A stretch of DNA of 64,000 bases, from contig JARUPY010000089.1 of the NCBI GenBank assembly GCA_029817715.1, positions 2,741,501-2,805,500 of the forward strand. The letters are read 5' to 3'. This document shows positions 60,158 to 64,000 of this stretch, one piece after another. The notes beneath the pieces are model-generated. The model did no database searches and was not told where the DNA came from. It was given only the letters and a program-made list of their open reading frames with translations. The DNA is from Melastoma dodecandrum (taxonomy: Eukaryota > Streptophyta > Magnoliopsida > Myrtales > Melastomataceae). Position numbers and translations under genes: made by a program. Each line of letters opens with the position of its first letter. Positions within the stretch are counted from its first letter, which is position 1.

Positions 60158-60365
60158 AGGTGTGTGGTAGAGCATGATGGAGAAGCAGGGCACGTGCATT
60201 AGCAACTCCCCACTCTCTCTGTTGTCTGTGTGTCCCTTGTAATAAGACCATCCAATGGTCTTACTTCTTACAGATGGCTTAGTGAAAGAAGAGGGTTCAG
60301 AAAGGGTTTGGGGAGTTGGTTTCTTCATGTGCCCCTTCTTCCCCATCCTGACTTACATTCCTTGG
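60158..60365 (+). ncRNA. MIR164: MIR164 precursor hairpin
   Basis: The 21 bases at 60178-60198 (TGGAGAAGCAGGGCACGTGC plus a final A) equal the conserved miR164a/b sequence exactly. The opposite arm at 60326-60346 (CATGTGCCCCTTCTTCCCCA...) pairs with it, with a bulge, and has the look of a miR164 star. The stem continues above the duplex: AGCAACTCCCCA on the 5' arm faces TGGGGAGTTGGT on the 3' arm, and the loop lies between about 60215 and 60305. The base of the stem pairs less well. miR164 guides cleavage of NAC transcription factor mRNAs (CUC1/2, NAC1 and ORE1 types), controlling organ boundaries, lateral roots and leaf ageing. The short frames across this interval are not genes. Precursor ends are approximate. 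Confidence 0.94.
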
Positions 60366-61739
60366 TCAATTCTTGTTTTTAATCCATTCCCAAAAGCTGA
60401 GACTGGGAGAGGTCGAGTTTCTTTCTTTTGTTTCCATTTTTATTGGGTTCTCCCTTCATGCATAAAATCCCATCTCAGAGGAATTCATGTTGGGGGACAT
60501 CACTAGGACATGTTGTTCTGGGTATTGATTTTTGTCGTTGGTATGTGTATAGAAATTGATAGCACTGGTCATCCCTAGTCCCACTTGTTTTTGGTGAGGC
60601 CTCCTTTGTGCCCGTAAATGTCAGGTTCAACACTATAAATAGAAGAAATTCATTACTCTAAACGTCATAGGAGTATGTTCACCATGATTCGATGTCAGCT
60701 TTTATTTATTTATTTTGTTAGAGTATCATGTTGAAATGGCGATTCTCGATCAGAATGAAGATAACGAGCTTGCCCTCCTGTTCGTGTGCAAGGCAGGATT
60801 AGCCCGACCTCTACTTGGGTCATCCTTCCTAAAGCGGACCAGACATCTCCACTGTCCGTACCTCCTGTATGAGAGTCAAGATGCGGCCATAAGAAGTACA
60901 CACCGAGTATGCAGCCCCCGACTGTGCAATCGTGACGAAATCCAGTCGACAAGGATTTCATCCTTCCGAGTTCACCGGCCAAGTTCTCGGAGAAACCATC
61001 CGTGGATTCACTGGAGACGGAACTGGTGGGACAAATTTCACCTGTTTAGTTCATATGTCTTCATATTGCAGTATGACTTGGAAGCAACCACACACGAATA
61101 TCCTCCACATAATTCAAACAAGAACTAGTGGTTGTCTTTATGTTCACCAATGAAATGAAATGATCCAAAACATATGTGAAGCTCGAATCAAATCACATGA
61201 ATCTACAAGTTTCGTCCCAAATGCTGGCATGCTCAAGTTAAAATAAACCTTGTATGTAATTTTGAAGTAAAATTGCCAAGCATGTTAAGAAAACCATTAA
61301 CAAGACAATCAAAATCATGTGTTCTATTTGGCCAACTCATCAAATCACAATGACAAAAACTTTATGAAATTCCCAATACTTATATTATAATTTTCTTTGC
61401 TTGCACTCTTAGCGAAGAATGATTTCAAGTACAAATTTTGTTTTTTTTTTTTAATATATGGAAAAAGTTTGACACTTCGACATGATATGATAAACAATGG
61501 AATCGAGGAATCTTAACTTTTGGGGGGGGGGGAAGAATGAGATCTAGATATATTTTTTCTTGTGGGGTATCCTTACAAAATTAATTTGTTGCCATCACAA
61601 AGTGGGTAGAAAAACTTGATAGATCAAATGAGTGGGATGACAGATCGAATTGGGGTGGCAAAACAACAACAATAATAATAATTCCTGATTTCATGACATT
61701 AAAAAGAGGGGCAACGAAACCTTCACCGAGGCATAAAGT
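60366..61739. other. Downstream of MIR164, nothing recognised
   Basis: Probably the 3' part of the pri-miRNA, then AT-rich intergenic DNA with an 11-base G run at 61522-61532. Open frames on both strands at 60710-61130 match no family I know. Confidence 0.4.
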
Positions 61740-62450
61740 TTGCCTTGCCCAAAACCTCTGTAAAATCCAATATTGATAGAAGAAGAGGCTAGAAGAAAAG
61801 TTCAAATGACAAGACGCATTGCTCTCTTATGATAAGCATATTCTACTTGTCGGGATTCCTTCTGGTTTTGTTCAAAGTGTCAAGAAAGTTTGCTAAATAA
61901 TTCTCTTCATTATATACTGTTCGTGGGTGTGACATGAGTTTAACGGTTCGGAGAAAAGTGCCTAAAAATAGTTGGAAAATAGTTTCACGTTGCCTAAAAG
62001 AGGTATGTGTTAAATGCTTAAATATATTTGAAATTCTTCACCTAATTGCTAGCTTTTAGGTGGAGCGAAACCCGACGTATAATTTCGTTTTTTGATAAGA
62101 CGAGTTAGGGGGAAATGAAATGAATATATTTCTTTTTCACTTCCTGGACCAAATGTGTACGTAGTGGACCTGAAGGAAAAGGGTTGGAATATGTGGTCAT
62201 TTGTTTCCATTTGATGATTGGGTGGACAAAAGACTAGGACTCCACTACTAACTTCGAAAATAATAGTGAGGGAAAGGGTGTGAGGCAACAGAGAGACCTT
62301 CTCCGTTAACTTGTTTCTGTTTGTTACTCTTGTTTTTCCATAATTAATTCAAGAACACCAATATGCAACACTAACTTCGTTAAATCAAATTCCACCTTGA
62401 TGGGATTTCTCAACTTGTGTGAAAGTACAGTAACCCAAAAGGCTTTTATT
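61740..62450 (+). repeat. Direct repeat, copy 2 (partner at 58890-59470)
   Basis: See the partner entry; the two copies are about 2.9 kb apart and bracket the MIR164 locus. Confidence 0.7.
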
Positions 62451-64000
62451 ATGTGGCTTGTTTTCATGAACGTAGGTTACTATAATACCCCAAATTTTTT
62501 CACTCGATCAAGATTTCCTTTAAAATTGCAATCACATTCAAATCAACTACGATTTCGATAATTCATCGTAAATTATCTTGAGAAAAATCTTCAATCACAT
62601 CCATCACTCCAAAAAAAAATATCTTACCTTCTTTGTCCAATTAGGGGATGAACCTAGACACAACCCCCTTCACATATCTAGCCAAAAGTCTCTAAAAAAT
62701 CAAAAATTAATCAGACAATCACACGTAAAGAAAAAAATCAGAGATTCCCCAGAGCCAAAGCCTCCCATTCCCCTTCAGACAATTATCAGACATCAAAGAA
62801 GAAAAATCAGACTTTTAGACAATCAGAGAATCGCTGGAGACGTCCCTCCTCTTAGACGTTCATCCTCCCTCTGGGGAACCGGAGATTCCACCTCCCCTTC
62901 CATGGAATCGGAGACAAATTTCTCCACATACAACCGAAGGCCGACTCCTCTAGGTATACATAGAAAACCGGAGCCAAGGACTCCCCCTCTCCTGTTGACA
63001 AGCCAAAGCCTTCGGACCAGCCGACACCCTTCTCTCCGACAACACTGCCTTCTGACACAGCCACAACCCAAGCATGGTGCTCCAAGGCAGCCTTCTAACG
63101 GACTCCTCGATGTCCTTCTTCTTCCTCGGGCCACCCCGAGGCGAGGCAACCCCTCGGTGAGTTTTCGATTTTTTTTTTAATTTAAAACATGATTGACCAT
63201 CTTTTACATTTGTTAAACTCATCGGATGTGATGTGGGGAACGCAAAACTGAGCCCCAACGGAGCAGCTTAGCCTCGACCACAATGTAAGGGAGTCAGTCT
63301 GCAGGCCATAAGTTTTACGTCCATTGTCGGAATCAGACAAAATCTGATTGTACCGAATCTCTTATCCTGTTAACATGATTGTGATTAAATTTTAGCCAAT
63401 TTGGTTGAGTTTTCCCTTACTTTTGACTAATTATACTTGGGTTCTGTATGCTGGAATAACGAATTACAAAAAACGCATGTGTTTGATCTGATCTCTTTTT
63501 ATTCTTCAGACTATATTTTAACTATAAAAATAATTTTTATAGAAAATACGTTTAATGATCTTTGTTTTAATATATTATGTACGAATTTATCACTTTTAGA
63601 TTTTAAGTTATGATTTTTTGAATATTAACCATATTTCTGCCATGTTTTCAGTACTATGTATCATAAACTATTTTGTTTTAAAATTTTCACATATTCAAAA
63701 ATTTTGAAATTTTAATATGTTATTTCTTATATGACTAGAAAGACATATAATTTTATTTTACTGAATTTTTACGTCTTCTGATTAAAATATGCTTAAAACG
63801 TTTTCGACATGTGATCTGAACGTTTTCAACAGTTTTGTTTCGGTAAAACCGATTTCATTTGTTTTATGTGAATCTATTTCCCATAAAATTTTATAAACAT
63901 AATCTCCCTTAAGTTAAGCATCTTTTAACACTTGTTTTACTTCATTTGGATTTCTAGATCAAAAGTTACATATTTTTCTTTAAGTGGTCTGCAATCAGAT
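62451..64000. other. Gene-poor right end
   Basis: A TAATACCCCAAATTTTTT motif near 62492 resembles the start of some plant LTR sequences. A Pro/Ser-coding, CT-rich stretch with open frames on both strands follows (62640-63150), then strongly AT-rich DNA to the edge. Nothing firm can be annotated. Confidence 0.35.

Noticed and set aside
62578..63180. 200-codon plus-strand frame near the right end
   Set aside because: Composition is Pro/Ser/Arg-rich and mirrored by equally long open frames on the other strand, which indicates biased base composition and not coding.

Overview
This is nuclear DNA from a flowering plant, most likely a eudicot. The evidence is GT-AG introns of about 75-300 bases, plant-only families (PYL abscisic-acid receptor, TRICHOME BIREFRINGENCE-LIKE, CASP-like, DUF538, DCD-kelch, WI12), a MIR164 precursor, AT-rich intergenic DNA and TGGGCC-type plant promoter motifs. 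The species cannot be fixed from the sequence. I joined exons by hand from reading frame, splice dinucleotides and family conservation. Every multi-exon model below closes in frame.

Layout, left to right. 1-1.4 kb: a leftward gene's leader with a shared promoter and a short unassigned reading frame. 1.4-4.8 kb: a Ve1-type receptor-like protein (-). 7.0-8.5 kb: a small VMWE-motif protein (+) and a DUF538 protein (-). 10.4-11.1 kb: a PYL4-type ABA receptor (+). 13.1-17.3 kb: an intact TBL acetyltransferase gene followed by a decayed tandem copy (+). 18.9-24.5 kb: an Abraxas-like gene and a DCD-kelch gene (both -). 25.4-28.5 kb: an eIF3c pseudogene (+). 28.8-33.3 kb: a clade-E-like PP2C and a DUF7870/methyltransferase-like membrane protein (both -). 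34.4-37.0 kb: a CASP-like gene (+) converging on a small Sel1-repeat gene (-). 38.6-39.7 kb: an SDR2a-type dehydrogenase (+). 41.6-50.9 kb: a WI12 (wound-induced) cluster made by duplication of a two-gene block, with three intact copies and one pseudogene. 51.0-57.8 kb: a 24-exon, plastid-type fused double D-Ala-D-Ala ligase (-). 60.0-60.4 kb: a MIR164 locus with its own TATA box (+). 58.9-64.0 kb is otherwise gene-poor and carries a dispersed direct repeat.

The genes do not form one pathway. Several belong to stress, wounding or defence families (the RLP, PYL, PP2C and WI12 cluster). The PYL and PP2C should not be assumed to be partners: the PP2C has the N-myristoylated clade-E layout, not the clade-A ABA co-receptor layout. 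The strongest structural theme is gene birth and death by local duplication: TBL with its pseudogene, the WI12 block and the eIF3c relic. The most valuable non-obvious feature is the MIR164 hairpin, whose mature sequence matches the conserved miR164 exactly.
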